Below, in pieces: positions 44,882 to 53,874 of a stretch of DNA of 64,000 nucleotides. The first letter of the stretch is position 1. Each line of letters starts with the position of its first letter. The DNA lies in contig NZ_JAJEJV010000004.1 of assembly GCF_021390675.1 (NCBI RefSeq), positions 1,178,001 to 1,242,000 on the forward strand, given 5' to 3'. The notes under the pieces were generated by a model that was not told the DNA's origin, searched no databases, and saw only the letters and a list, made by a program, of their open reading frames with translations. Both the position numbers and the translations under genes were made by a program. Source of the stretch: Dyella sp. 2HG41-7. GTDB taxonomy: Bacteria > Pseudomonadota > Gammaproteobacteria > Xanthomonadales > Rhodanobacteraceae.

Positions 44882-47161
44882 TCAGGGCGATTCGTCGGTC
44901 CGGGTTTCTTCGTGACTCAACCGGTCGACGATGGCGTCCATCGCTCGATCGAACAAGGCGTTCGAGGCGAGGATGCGCGCACGGCCTTCGGTGATCACCA
45001 CGGCCAGTTCGTACGGCGAGTAATCGGCGACCTTCAAGCCGCGACGATTCACGAACAAGTAGCGCCCGCTCATTGGGCTGATCCACGACAGCTTGGCGCG
45101 CTCGAAATGATCGCCTTCGCTATTGAATTCCAGCCACGTGCCAGGCTTGAGCGACTTGACGTGCTCCAACTCGTCACGCACTTCCGGCGCGATGGCTTCT
45201 TCTTCGGGTTCGGCATTGGCCGAATCGTCGTCCAGATCGGCGATGTTTTCGGCGATCGGCTGGATGCTTTCCGGAATCGGCAGCGGCGCGGGAGCCGCCT
45301 CGGCGGCCGGCGTTTCCGTCTGCGGTGCGGCCTCGCCCAGTTGCTGGCGATAGTAGGTGTGGAGCTGACCGAGCAGCTTCTCGATGTCGGCGTCCTGGAA
45401 CGCGACGTTCGCCAACCCTTTGCGCAGCGCGCGTTCGATGCCGGGCAGCAGCTGGCGCAGATCGCGCTTGGCTTCCGGCGTGCGCACCGGCCTGGTGCTG
45501 GCGATAAACGCATCGACGAAACGTAGCGCTTCGCGGAATTCGGTCGATTCCTCGCCTTTGCGCAGAATCGTCAGCACGAGATAGTTGGCCCACGCGCGCG
45601 ATAGCACGCCGTGGATCAGCGGCGGCAGCGTGTGATCGCCGATGCGGTTGAGAATTTCACGTGCGGCGCGACGGCGCGCCTGTTCCAGTTTCTCGCGACC
45701 GCGCGTAGATTCGGCGACGCGCTGTTCGGCCAGCTCTGCGCGACGGCGATTGGTTTCCTGAAACTGCTGCAGCTCGGCGGTCAGGCGATCGAAGATCGTC
45801 ATGTCGTCGTCGAATTCCTGCAGCAGGCGCTCGACGATGGCCTTGACGGTATCGTGCAAACGACCGTCGCGATCCGATTCCTCCGACCAGCTCTTGGCGG
45901 CGTCCGCCAAGCCGTCCAGCAAGCGACGCGCCGGATGCTGACGATGGGCGAACAGCTTGCGATCGAGAATGGCGGCTTTGAGGTACGGGATCTGCAGTCG
46001 GGCCAGCAACACCTGCATCTGCGGCGGCAGGTTGCGGTCTTCGAGGATGAACTCGAACAGCATGCCGACCAGATCGATGGTGTCTTCATCGATCGTAGCG
46101 ATCTGACCCGGACGCTGACCGCGCAGCGAACCGAGCTGCAGCATGAGCTGCTCTTTCAGATGCAACACCTGCTCGGCGATATCCAGCGTGCTCGCGCCGG
46201 TGACGATCGGCTGCATCGGCACCATGGCGGCTTGGCTTTGCAGCACGCTCAGCGCGCCGATCAATTCGTTGGCGGTCGGCAGCGGACCCGCCGTCATCGC
46301 AGAAAGCGGTACGTTCGGATGCGCACGGCGGGCGCTGAAAAGCGCGCGCAAGGTCTGCAGCAATTCGGCCGATGTTTCGCTGTCGTCCGCTTGCACCGGA
46401 GCCGGTACTTCGCCACCGGCGCCCGCCGCTGCAGTGCCGCTCGGAGCGTTGCGCGCACCTTCTTGACGGAGCTGCGGCAGCACGCCGGCGCGCATCAATT
46501 CGGTATTGACCTCTTGGTAGAGCTCATCCAAAGAAGCCAGCACGTAGCGGTCGAACAGCTTATAGATGATCAGCTTGACGCGCATGTCGGCATTGAGTTC
46601 GCGCATCGCCTGGCGGTATGCCTGGGTCAACAGCGCGGGGCCGATCGGATTGGTCGAGTCTTCGATACGCGCGCCGCCGCAGATCACCGACAGGCGCTGA
46701 TTCACGGCGAACAGATCGCGCGCAAGACGCGCTTCGTTCTTGCCGATCATGCTGGTGATAGCCAGCGATTCTTCCAACTCGTTGTCCGCGACCAGCGACA
46801 GCTCGACGGAACCGGGGGCGGGCGATGGCGAGCCGGGCTGCGAGGGCGAACCCTGGCCGCCTGCGAAGTCGTTCAATTCGCGCGACACCAGCGCCAGAAA
46901 GCTGCGCTCGATCACCGGGCGGCGCTTGCGCACTTCGCGCATGCCGTCGAAGTAATGCATCTGCGCGGCGTTGTTTTCGGCTTTTTCGGCAAGGTCGAAC
47001 AGCGCGTCGTCGACGTGCTCGAACATGTTGCCGATGTACTGCTGCAGGCGGCGGGCGGCGATCGTCCGAACAGCGTTCAACAAATCGCCTCCCCGACCGC
47101 TGGAGGGGTCCAGGCGCTGGCTGAGATTAACGATGTTCGACGACTCGTTGGCTTCTTTCAT
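44882..47161 (-). CDS. Large DUF1631 protein
   Basis: Cytoplasmic protein of 759 residues that matches the DUF1631 family by its opening (RRLQQYIGNMFEHVDDALFDLAEKAENN), the central helical repeat-like body (about 230-600) and a C-terminal beta-rich part with LKPGTWLEFNSEGDHFERAKLSWISPMSGRYLFVNRRG, which resembles a PilZ-like or YcgR-like beta-barrel (my reading, unproven). Two low-complexity linkers rich in Pro/Gly/Ala occur near 105 and 235. The family is often listed as thymidine phosphorylase without proof. I start at the ATG at 47161, seven bases after AGGGG. Confidence 0.8.
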   Translation of the reverse strand: MKEANESSNIVNLSQRLDPSSGRGGDLLNAVRTIAARRLQQYIGNMFEHVDDALFDLAEKAENNAAQMHYFDGMREVRKRRPVIERSFLALVSRELNDFAGGQGSPSQPGSPSPAPGSVELSLVADNELEESLAITSMIGKNEARLARDLFAVNQRLSVICGGARIEDSTNPIGPALLTQAYRQAMRELNADMRVKLIIYKLFDRYVLASLDELYQEVNTELMRAGVLPQLRQEGARNAPSGTAAAGAGGEVPAPVQADDSETSAELLQTLRALFSARRAHPNVPLSAMTAGPLPTANELIGALSVLQSQAAMVPMQPIVTGASTLDIAEQVLHLKEQLMLQLGSLRGQRPGQIATIDEDTIDLVGMLFEFILEDRNLPPQMQVLLARLQIPYLKAAILDRKLFAHRQHPARRLLDGLADAAKSWSEESDRDGRLHDTVKAIVERLLQEFDDDMTIFDRLTAELQQFQETNRRRAELAEQRVAESTRGREKLEQARRRAAREILNRIGDHTLPPLIHGVLSRAWANYLVLTILRKGEESTEFREALRFVDAFIASTRPVRTPEAKRDLRQLLPGIERALRKGLANVAFQDADIEKLLGQLHTYYRQQLGEAAPQTETPAAEAAPAPLPIPESIQPIAENIADLDDDSANAEPEEEAIAPEVRDELEHVKSLKPGTWLEFNSEGDHFERAKLSWISPMSGRYLFVNRRGLKVADYSPYELAVVITEGRARILASNALFDRAMDAIVDRLSHEETRTDESP

Positions 47162-47373
47162 CGCCACACCCCTGTGGTTGGCTGGCTAGGCCGGTGCCGA
47201 TTGCTGCCGTAAACGACAGTCTCACACCTTGAACAACCGAGGACGGTTGAGCCAGGAATGCCGCCGATCAGCGCAACATAAGCGAAATCGGCTTTCCTCG
47301 CCATGTCCGGCGTCATGGTTTTGTGGAGTGTTCGTTCAGACGACGTTTTGTCTCCGATTATAGGAGCAAAATC

Positions 47374-47646
47374 CTACGAAACGGCGGGGAAGTCGGTGAA
47401 CTGGGTCGTGCCGATGCCTTCTTCGGGAAGCATGACGGGAATGCCGTCTTCGATCCGATAGATCACCTTGCGGTCGACGGTAATCAGGCCTTCGGCCAAG
47501 CGGTTGTGCACCGCAGCCCCCGCCACGTTGAGCGCCTGACCGCCCTCGATGGCTCGATTCACGGCATTGAGCTCGCCAGCGTTAAGCGGGCGCACCGGGG
47601 TTTTGCTGACCGGGCAGCAGAGGATGTCGAGGAGGCGCTTATCCAT
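47374..47646 (-). CDS. Trm112-family small protein (YcaR-like)
   Basis: The 90-residue protein opens with MDKRLLDILCCPVSKTPVR, the Trm112/YcaR zinc-ribbon-like start, and has AEGLITVDRKVIYRIEDGIPVMLPEEG, the conserved second half. YcaR-like proteins occur next to lpxK/kdsB or alone; eukaryotic Trm112 activates methyltransferases, and the bacterial role is not settled. Here it is divergent from purE. The second metal-binding Cys pair of eukaryotic relatives is absent, as is normal for bacterial members. Confidence 0.88.
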   Translation of the reverse strand: MDKRLLDILCCPVSKTPVRPLNAGELNAVNRAIEGGQALNVAGAAVHNRLAEGLITVDRKVIYRIEDGIPVMLPEEGIGTTQFTDFPAVS

Positions 47647-47714
47647 GAATAACGGCTGGATCTCGTTGCAATGCGGCGAAGTCCGTACAATAACCCCTTT
47701 TGGACGACCGGACC

Positions 47715-48218
47715 ATGACGGGAACAGCTGCAGCGCCGCGAGTGGGTGTGGTGATGGGATCGCGTTCGGATTGGGAAACCATGACGCACGCGGCCGACGT
47801 ACTTCAGGAGCTGGGCGTACCGCATGAGGTGCGCGTGGTGTCTGCGCACCGTACGCCGGACCTGCTGTTCCAGTACGCCGAAGAGGCGGTGCAGCGCGGT
47901 ATTCAGGTCATCATCGCCGGCGCCGGCGGGGCCGCGCACTTGCCAGGCATGCTGGCGGCCAAGACCCGTTTGCCGGTCTTCGGCGTTCCCGTCCAGTCCA
48001 AGGCGCTGAACGGTATGGATTCCCTGCTTTCCATCGCGCAGATGCCGGCCGGTATTCCCGTCGGCACGTTGGCGATCGGGCGTGCAGGCGCCGTCAACGC
48101 TGGCCTGCTTGCCGCCTCTGTCTTGGCGCTGCATGACCCGGCGCTGGCCAAGGCGGTCGAGCAATACCGTGCGCGCCAAACGCAGACCGTGCTGGACAAT
48201 CCGGACCCTCGCTCGTGA
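47715..48218 (+). CDS. purE: N5-carboxyaminoimidazole ribonucleotide mutase PurE
   Basis: Purine-biosynthesis enzyme of 167 residues that converts N5-CAIR to CAIR. It has [22 protein letters not shown] and [13 protein letters not shown] with the catalytic His, and [19 protein letters not shown] use the ATG at 47715; a TTG at 47700 extends the frame by five codons. A possible -10 (TACAAT, 47686-47691) lies just upstream without a well-spaced -35. The stop overlaps the purK GTG (GTGA), so both subunits of the pathway step are coupled. Confidence 0.96.
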   Translation: MTGTAAAPRVGVVMGSRSDWETMTHAADVLQELGVPHEVRVVSAHRTPDLLFQYAEEAVQRGIQVIIAGAGGAAHLPGMLAAKTRLPVFGVPVQSKALNGMDSLLSIAQMPAGIPVGTLAIGRAGAVNAGLLAASVLALHDPALAKAVEQYRARQTQTVLDNPDPRS

Positions 48219-49363
48219 CCGAACGCAAACAATCCGTGCTGGGCATTCTGGGCGGCGGACAACTCGCCCGCATGCTTGCGCTCGCTGCTGCGCCGCTCGG
48301 CGTGAAAACGCTGGTGGTCGATAGCGCGCCGGATGCGTGCGCCGGACAGGTATCTCCGCTGCTGCTCGCCGACTGGAGCGATTACGCCGCGCTCGAAAAA
48401 TTTGCGGCTGAAGTCGATGTAGTCACCTTCGATTTCGAAAATGTGCCGGCCGATACCGCGCATTGGTTGGCGGAGCGTGTGGCAGTGTTTCCCAATCCGC
48501 GTGCGTTGGCCGTCGCGCAAGATCGTCTCGCCGAGAAGACGTTGTTTCGCGAATGCGGATTGCAAACGCCCGCCTTCGAAGCCGTGGATACGCGCGAAGA
48601 TCTCGACCGCGCGCTAGCGATCATCGGTGCGCCATCTATTCTCAAGACACGTCGCTTGGGTTACGACGGCAAGGGACAATTCCGCATCAAGCAACTGTCG
48701 GATGCCGACGCCGCGTGGGAAGCGCTGGGCGCCAACGCGCATGGTTTAATTCTCGAAGCGTTCGTGCCGTTCGAGCGCGAGCTCTCGGTCGTTGCCGTGC
48801 GCACGCGCGACGGTGATTTTCATGTGTGGCCGCTCACGCAGAACTGGCATACCGATGGCGTGCTCAGTCTCAGTCTTGCGCCTGCGCCAAACGTCGGCGC
48901 ATTGCAGGTGCGTGCGGAATCTTTGGCGCGTACGCTGGCCGAACGTCTGGATTACGTCGGTGTGTTCGCGTTGGAGCTGTTCGTCAAAGACGGCCAATTG
49001 CTCGGCAACGAAATGGCGCCGCGCGTGCACAACTCCGGTCACTGGACGATCGAAGGCGCGATCACCAGCCAATTCGAAAACCACGTGCGCGCCGTGCTTG
49101 GCTTGCCGTTGGGCGACACCTCGGCGCATGGTTTTTCTGCGATGTTCAATTGGATCGGCGATCTGCCCGATCCCACGCCTGTGCTGCAAACCGTCGACGG
49201 CCATTGGCACGATTACGGCAAACAACCGCGCGCGGGCCGCAAAGTGGGACACGCCACGGTGCGCGCCGAAGATGCCAAGACGCTTGCGGCGCGCATCGGC
49301 GAGATTGCGCGTGTGCTCAAGCGCGACGATCAAGTTGCGCCCGCACTGCGCGTGATTGGTTGA
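48215..49363 (+). CDS. purK: N5-carboxyaminoimidazole ribonucleotide synthase PurK
   Basis: ATP-grasp enzyme of 382 residues that carboxylates AIR with bicarbonate and ATP to give N5-CAIR, the substrate of PurE. It has [21 protein letters not shown] at the start, the [12 protein letters not shown] motif, [13 protein letters not shown] (phosphate loop), and the metal-binding region [27 protein letters not shown]. Starts with GTG overlapping the purE stop. It ends before a palindromic repeat and converges on sodB. Confidence 0.96.
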   Translation: MTERKQSVLGILGGGQLARMLALAAAPLGVKTLVVDSAPDACAGQVSPLLLADWSDYAALEKFAAEVDVVTFDFENVPADTAHWLAERVAVFPNPRALAVAQDRLAEKTLFRECGLQTPAFEAVDTREDLDRALAIIGAPSILKTRRLGYDGKGQFRIKQLSDADAAWEALGANAHGLILEAFVPFERELSVVAVRTRDGDFHVWPLTQNWHTDGVLSLSLAPAPNVGALQVRAESLARTLAERLDYVGVFALELFVKDGQLLGNEMAPRVHNSGHWTIEGAITSQFENHVRAVLGLPLGDTSAHGFSAMFNWIGDLPDPTPVLQTVDGHWHDYGKQPRAGRKVGHATVRAEDAKTLAARIGEIARVLKRDDQVAPALRVIG

Positions 49364-49366
49364 TGT

Positions 49367-49508
49367 CCTTCTCCCCTGCGGGGAGAAGGTGCCCGAAGGG
49401 CGGATGAGGGGCCAATCTTGCTAGAAGGGTGATTCGAGCAGCGCTTCGCAAGCAAGATCATCGCGAGCGTGACCCCTCACCTCAATCCTCTCCCCGAAGG
49501 GGAGAGGA
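49367..49508. repeat. Paired inverted palindromic repeats (BIME-like) between purK and sodB
   Basis: Two perfect 10-bp hairpins, ccttctcccc/ggggagaagg (49367-49389) and tcctctcccc/ggggagagga (49486-49508), each with a three-base loop, lie about 97 bases apart. They are flanked by ggatgagggg and cccctcacctcaatcc in opposite orientation, so the element is two inverted copies of one repeat. The same motif family occurs at 32229. It lies between convergent genes and could also stop transcription from both sides. Confidence 0.78.
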
Positions 49509-49537
49509 AGCGAACGCGAAAAGGCGGTTTAATTAGA

Positions 49538-50119
49538 TTAAACCAGATTCTTCGCCGCAAAATCCCAGTTCACCAATTCCCAGAACGACTCGACATACTT
49601 CGGGCGCGCGTTGCGATAGTCGATGTAGTACGCGTGTTCCCATACGTCGATGGTGAACAGCGGCTTGTCGCTGCCGGTAATCGGTGTGGCGGCGTTGGAC
49701 GTGTTGACGATGCCCAGCGCGCCATCGGGGCGCTGCACCAGCCAGGTCCAACCCGAACCGAAATTGCCGGTGGCCGACTTGGTGAATTCTTCTTTGAATT
49801 TGTCGAACGAGCCGAACGCCTTGTTGATGGCATCGCCCAGCTTGCCGGCGGGTGCGTTGTCCTTCTTCGGCGGGTGCATGGAATGCCAATAGAACGTGTG
49901 ATTCCAAACCTGCGCTGCGTTGTTGAACACGCCGCCGGAGGACTTCTTGATGATGTCTTCGAGCGCGGCGCTTTCGAACTCGGTGCCCTTGATCAGGTTA
50001 TTGAGGTTGGTCACATAGGCCTGGTGGTGCTTGCCATAGTGATACTCCAGCGTTTCGGCCGAAATGTTCGGCTCTAGCGCATTCTTTTCATAAGGCAACG
50101 GGGGAAGTTCGATCGCCAT
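49538..50119 (-). CDS. sodB: Superoxide dismutase (Fe/Mn family, probably Fe)
   Basis: Cytoplasmic dismutase of 193 residues. Metal ligands are visible: His in [11 protein letters not shown] (about 27), His in NHTFYWHSM (about 74), and Asp/His in [18 protein letters not shown] (about 157 and 161). The short length, [14 protein letters not shown] opening and the [10 protein letters not shown] segment are those of Fe-SOD. Monocistronic, divergent from grxD with a 117-base gap that must carry both promoters. Confidence 0.95.
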   Translation of the reverse strand: MAIELPPLPYEKNALEPNISAETLEYHYGKHHQAYVTNLNNLIKGTEFESAALEDIIKKSSGGVFNNAAQVWNHTFYWHSMHPPKKDNAPAGKLGDAINKAFGSFDKFKEEFTKSATGNFGSGWTWLVQRPDGALGIVNTSNAATPITGSDKPLFTIDVWEHAYYIDYRNARPKYVESFWELVNWDFAAKNLV

Positions 50120-50236
50120 GGGTAACTCCTGGGCGTTGGCTGAGGATAAGGGGTAACGGGCGTGCGGGCCGGATGGGCCGCCCGGACGGCTGGTACACTA
50201 CTAAGCTGCCTGCATTGTAGTGATGAATCTGAAGTT

Positions 50237-50563
50237 ATGGACGTCAACGAGCGAATCAAGGCCGTGTTGGCCGAGCACCCCATCGTGCTTTTTATGAAGG
50301 GCACGCCGCAGTTTCCGATGTGCGGATTTTCCGCGCGCGCGGCGCAGGCGTTGAACGATGCGGGCGCGACGTTCCATCCGGTCAACGTGCTGGCCGATCC
50401 GGAAATCAGGGCCGCCTTGCCGCACTACGCCAACTGGCCGACGTTCCCTCAACTTTTCATCCAGGGCGAGCTGATCGGCGGCTGCGATATCGCGGAAGAT
50501 CTGAAAGCTTCCGGCGAGCTCGCGCGCATGGCGTGCGACGTGGCGGGAGGAAGTCCCGCATGA
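50237..50563 (+). CDS. grxD: Monothiol glutaredoxin Grx4/GrxD
   Basis: CGFS-type glutaredoxin of 108 residues that carries or transfers 2Fe-2S clusters. It has IVLFMKGTPQFPMCGFSARA with the single active-site Cys (about 30), NWPTFPQLFIQGELIGGCDI (cis-Pro and glutathione-binding GG) and a normal C-terminus. The ATG at 50237 is chosen from family alignment; the frame extends upstream without likeness. Its stop overlaps the SDR gene start (ATGA). Confidence 0.95.
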   Translation: MDVNERIKAVLAEHPIVLFMKGTPQFPMCGFSARAAQALNDAGATFHPVNVLADPEIRAALPHYANWPTFPQLFIQGELIGGCDIAEDLKASGELARMACDVAGGSPA

Positions 50564-51327
50564 GTCTGCCGTTGCATCGATTGCCGCAGTCCTGGTCGCC
50601 TGCCGGCAACGCGCTGGCCGGTCGTGTTGTGTTGGTTACCGGCGCGTATGGCGGACTGGGCAGCGCCGTCGTGCGCGCGGCCGCGCGCGCCGGCGCCACC
50701 GTAGTGATGACCGGAAAGCGCAAGCGGCAATTGGAGAAACTCTACGACGCGATGATCAGCGAAGGCCTACCCGAGCCGGTGATCCATCCGCTCGATATGG
50801 AAGCCGCCACGCCCAGCGATTACGAGGCGCTCGCCGAGGGCTTGCAGCGCGATCTCGGCCGGCTCGATGGCATCGTGCATGCTGCCGCAAGCTTCGCCGG
50901 CCTTATGCCGATGTCGATGCACAAACCGGACGCGTGGTTGCGCGCGCTGCATGTCAATGTGTCGGCGCCGTTCGCGCTGACGCAGGCGTGCCTACCGTTG
51001 TTGACGGCCGCGCCAGACAGCGCAGCGATTTTCGTGTTGGACAATCCCGATCTGGTGATGCGTGCTCATTGGGGTGCGTACGGCGTATCCAAGGCGGCGC
51101 TGGAGCGTTTCGTGGCGATCCTTCACGACGAGCACGACACCGGCGCGTTCCGCGTGCATGCCTTGCTGCCTGCGCCCATGCGCACGACGTTGCGACGTAC
51201 CGCGTACTTCGGCGAAGACACGATGCAGCAGCCGTTGCCAGACGCCACCGCAGACGCCGCCGTGTATTTGCTTAGCGATGAGGCTGCCGCGATGCGCGGC
51301 GGCGTACTTGATCTGCGCGTGGCATGA
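50560..51327 (+). CDS. Short-chain dehydrogenase/reductase (YciK-like)
   Basis: Classical SDR of 255 residues with the Rossmann loop GRVVLVTGAYGGLGSAVVRAA (TGxxxGxG), the NVSAPFALTQ segment and the catalytic YGVSKAALE (Tyr/Lys near 171-175). The catalytic Ser is not obvious: the position before it reads AIFVLDNPDLVMRAHWGAYG. That may mean altered activity, or it may be normal in YciK-type enzymes. Start ATG overlaps the grxD stop and has GGGAGG nine bases upstream. Substrate is unknown. Confidence 0.85.
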   Translation: MSLPLHRLPQSWSPAGNALAGRVVLVTGAYGGLGSAVVRAAARAGATVVMTGKRKRQLEKLYDAMISEGLPEPVIHPLDMEAATPSDYEALAEGLQRDLGRLDGIVHAAASFAGLMPMSMHKPDAWLRALHVNVSAPFALTQACLPLLTAAPDSAAIFVLDNPDLVMRAHWGAYGVSKAALERFVAILHDEHDTGAFRVHALLPAPMRTTLRRTAYFGEDTMQQPLPDATADAAVYLLSDEAAAMRGGVLDLRVA

Positions 51328-51374
51328 TCGCACTCGACGCTGTCGCACAAACCGCCGCATAAAAAGGGGACGGC

Positions 51375-51983
51375 ATGCAAACGCAGATGACGACCATGTC
51401 GGCAGCGATCCTGCTGTTCCTGATCATGGATCCCCTGGGCAATATCCCCATCTTTCTGACCTTGCTCAAAGATGTGCCGCCCAAGCGCCGTCGCTTTGTG
51501 ATGATTCGCGAATTGCTGATCGCGCTGGCGGTGTTGCTGGTGTTTCTGATGGGCGGGCAGCTGATTCTCAAGCTGCTGCAGTTGCGCGAAGAATCGATCA
51601 GCATCGCAGGCGGCATCGTGTTGTTCCTGATCGGCATCCGCATGGTGTTTCCGCCTGCGGAAGGCGGCATTTTCGGAAAATCCGGCGAGGGCGAACCTTT
51701 CATCGTGCCGATGGCGATTCCCGGTGTCGCCGGACCATCCGCGATGGCGGCGTTGCTGCTGCTCACCAATACGGAACCGGGACGCACCGCGGATTGGGCG
51801 ATTGCGCTCTTATGTGCGTGGCTGGCGACGGCGCTGATTCTGCTCAGTTCCACGTATTTGTTCCGCTGGCTGGGCGAAAGCGTGCTCACCGCGCTGGAAC
51901 GTGTGATGGGCATGCTGCTGATCGCGCTGTCGGTGCAGATGTTCCTCGGCGGTATTGCGGCGTATTTGCACCTGGCCGTGTGA
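51375..51983 (+). CDS. MarC-family integral membrane protein
   Basis: Protein of 202 residues with six predicted transmembrane helices and the family signatures LFLIMDPLGNIPIFLTLLKDVPPKRRR and VPMAIPGVAGPSAMAALLLLTN. MarC/YchE proteins were once thought to affect multiple antibiotic resistance; that has not held up, and their transport role is unresolved. The short gap after the SDR gene leaves co-transcription possible. The 178 bases after it contain no recognisable element. Confidence 0.88.
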   Translation: MQTQMTTMSAAILLFLIMDPLGNIPIFLTLLKDVPPKRRRFVMIRELLIALAVLLVFLMGGQLILKLLQLREESISIAGGIVLFLIGIRMVFPPAEGGIFGKSGEGEPFIVPMAIPGVAGPSAMAALLLLTNTEPGRTADWAIALLCAWLATALILLSSTYLFRWLGESVLTALERVMGMLLIALSVQMFLGGIAAYLHLAV

Positions 51984-52161
51984 TGTGTCGAGCAAGGCAA
52001 AATCCACGCTAGGCCATAAGACTGGCCCGTCGTGAACGAGCTTTTAAGAAACGGTCCTGGACCCTTCGTGTATTCTTGCGCCACCACAAGTTTGATTGCG
52101 CGATTTCTCGCAGTTGTCACACTTGATCGGCAACATGGGCGCTAAACCCAGGGAGGCGGTC

Positions 52162-53874
52162 ATGCTTCACGTCGAACAGGCCCTTACCGAACGTCTGCCA
52201 TGGCTTGCGCAACATCCGATGATTCGCAAGCCCGTCGCGGGCGTATTGGGTCGACTTGCCGATGAGGCAGGTTTCAATCGGGTCCTGCATGCGCTGGCCG
52301 ACACCAAGGGTTTCGACTTCGTCGAAAAGGTGCTCGAATTTCTCGGCTGCAGCTATCACGTTGTGCAGCGCGAACGCGAACATATTCCTGTCGAGGGCGC
52401 GGCGCTCATCGTTGCGAATCATCCGCTGGGCATGCTCGATGCGATGGCCTTGCTGCAGCTTGTTGGTTCGGTGCGCCAGGACGTGCGCATTCTCGGCAAC
52501 GATTGGCTTGCGGCCGTTCCGCAGCTCGGTCCGTTGCTGTTGCCGGTGGATGTCTTCGGCGGTGGCACCGCGTCGCGTATGCGTAACCTCTATCGCGCGT
52601 TGGAGCGCGGCGAAGCGCTGATCGTTTTCCCCGCCGGCGAAGTGTCTCGCATGGGGCCGTCCGGTGTGCGCGATGGTCGTTGGTCGGACGGATTCGCGCG
52701 TCTTGCGATGCGCGGCAAAGTGCCGGTGCTGCCGATCCACGTGGCGGCGCGCAACTCCGCGATGTTCTATGGCTTGTCGATGCTGGCCAAGCCGCTCAGC
52801 ACGGCGATGCTGCCGCGCGAGGCCGTGGCCACGCACGTCAGCCGCATCGGTTTCAATGTCGGCGCGCTGATCAGCGCGGAAGAAATATCCAAGCGCAGCG
52901 GCGACGATGCGCAGCGCGCGGCGAATCTGATGCGTCGCCATGTGTATCGCCTTGGCCGTCGTCGTGGTCTGATTTTCGGCGGACAGGTTCCGCTGGCGCA
53001 TCCGGAGCCGGTCGATCGCGTGGCGATGGACCTGGCGCAGAGCGAAAAGCTCGCGGATCTCTCCGATGGCAAGCAGCTGTTCGTCTTGCGTGGGCAAACC
53101 GACGGCGCCGCCTTGCGCGAGATCGGCCGTTTGCGCGAACTGACGTTCCGTAAAGTCGGGGAGGGCACCAATACCCGGCGCGATCTGGACGCTTACGACG
53201 CCCATTACGAACATCTCGTGTTGTGGGACCCGAAGGCGTTGCGCATCGTCGGTTCGTATCGCCTCGGCCACGGCGGAAACCTGATCGCGAAAAGTGGCAT
53301 GGCCGGTCTGTATACGGCCAGCCTGTTCAATTATTCGCCAGCGCTGGAATCGCGACTCGCGCAAGGCATGGAACTGGGGCGCAGTTTTATCGCGCCGGCC
53401 TACTGGCGTTCGCGCGCACTGGATCAACTCTGGCAGGGCATCGGTTTGTACCTGCAGCGCCATCCGGATCTGCATTACGTGTTCGGCCCCGTCAGCATGT
53501 CGGTGAATCTGCCGCGCCAGGCGCGCGAGTGGATCGCGGCGGCGCATCAGCATTATTTCGGCGCGCCGGGTCTTGCGTCGGCCCGTCAGCCGTTCAAGGT
53601 TTCGGCCGACGTCCTCGAAAGCGTGCGCCACGAACTGGAAGGCCTGGATCCGGTCAGCGGATTGGGCAAGCTGCGCAATCACCTCGATGCGCTCGGTGTG
53701 AGCCTGCCTGTGCTCTATCGCCAATATGTAGACTTGGTCGAGCCCGATGGCGTGCAGTTCCTGGACTTCGGCGAAGACCCGGGTTTCTCCGGCTGCGTCG
53801 ATGGCTTGGTGATGCTCGATCTCTCCCGCCTCAAGCCCGCCAAGCGCGCGCGCTATCTCGGCAAAAGCGCCTAA
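52162..53874 (+). CDS. Two-domain acyltransferase: PlsC-like plus OlsB-like GNAT (OlsF-type)
   Basis: The 570-residue protein joins an N-terminal lysophospholipid-acyltransferase-like domain (about 60-260; ANHPLGMLDAMAL with the His/Asp catalytic pair, VFPAGEVSRMGPSG) to a C-terminal GNAT-like domain (about 300-560; LRELTFRKVGEGTNTRRDLDAYD, SYRLGHGG, LELGRSFI-type MELGRSFIAPAYW). This order is that of OlsF, which makes ornithine lipids by acylating ornithine and then lyso-ornithine lipid. I start at the ATG at 52162, six bases after GGGAGG, not at the earlier TTG/ATG codons. Hemolysin-like labels are also used for such proteins; lipid product is inferred. Confidence 0.8.
   Translation: MLHVEQALTERLPWLAQHPMIRKPVAGVLGRLADEAGFNRVLHALADTKGFDFVEKVLEFLGCSYHVVQREREHIPVEGAALIVANHPLGMLDAMALLQLVGSVRQDVRILGNDWLAAVPQLGPLLLPVDVFGGGTASRMRNLYRALERGEALIVFPAGEVSRMGPSGVRDGRWSDGFARLAMRGKVPVLPIHVAARNSAMFYGLSMLAKPLSTAMLPREAVATHVSRIGFNVGALISAEEISKRSGDDAQRAANLMRRHVYRLGRRRGLIFGGQVPLAHPEPVDRVAMDLAQSEKLADLSDGKQLFVLRGQTDGAALREIGRLRELTFRKVGEGTNTRRDLDAYDAHYEHLVLWDPKALRIVGSYRLGHGGNLIAKSGMAGLYTASLFNYSPALESRLAQGMELGRSFIAPAYWRSRALDQLWQGIGLYLQRHPDLHYVFGPVSMSVNLPRQAREWIAAAHQHYFGAPGLASARQPFKVSADVLESVRHELEGLDPVSGLGKLRNHLDALGVSLPVLYRQYVDLVEPDGVQFLDFGEDPGFSGCVDGLVMLDLSRLKPAKRARYLGKSA

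Noticed and set aside
45611-47212. Plus-strand frame of 533 codons opposite the DUF1631 gene
   Set aside because: Antisense shadow with no domain; the minus-strand gene has a ribosome site and family motifs.
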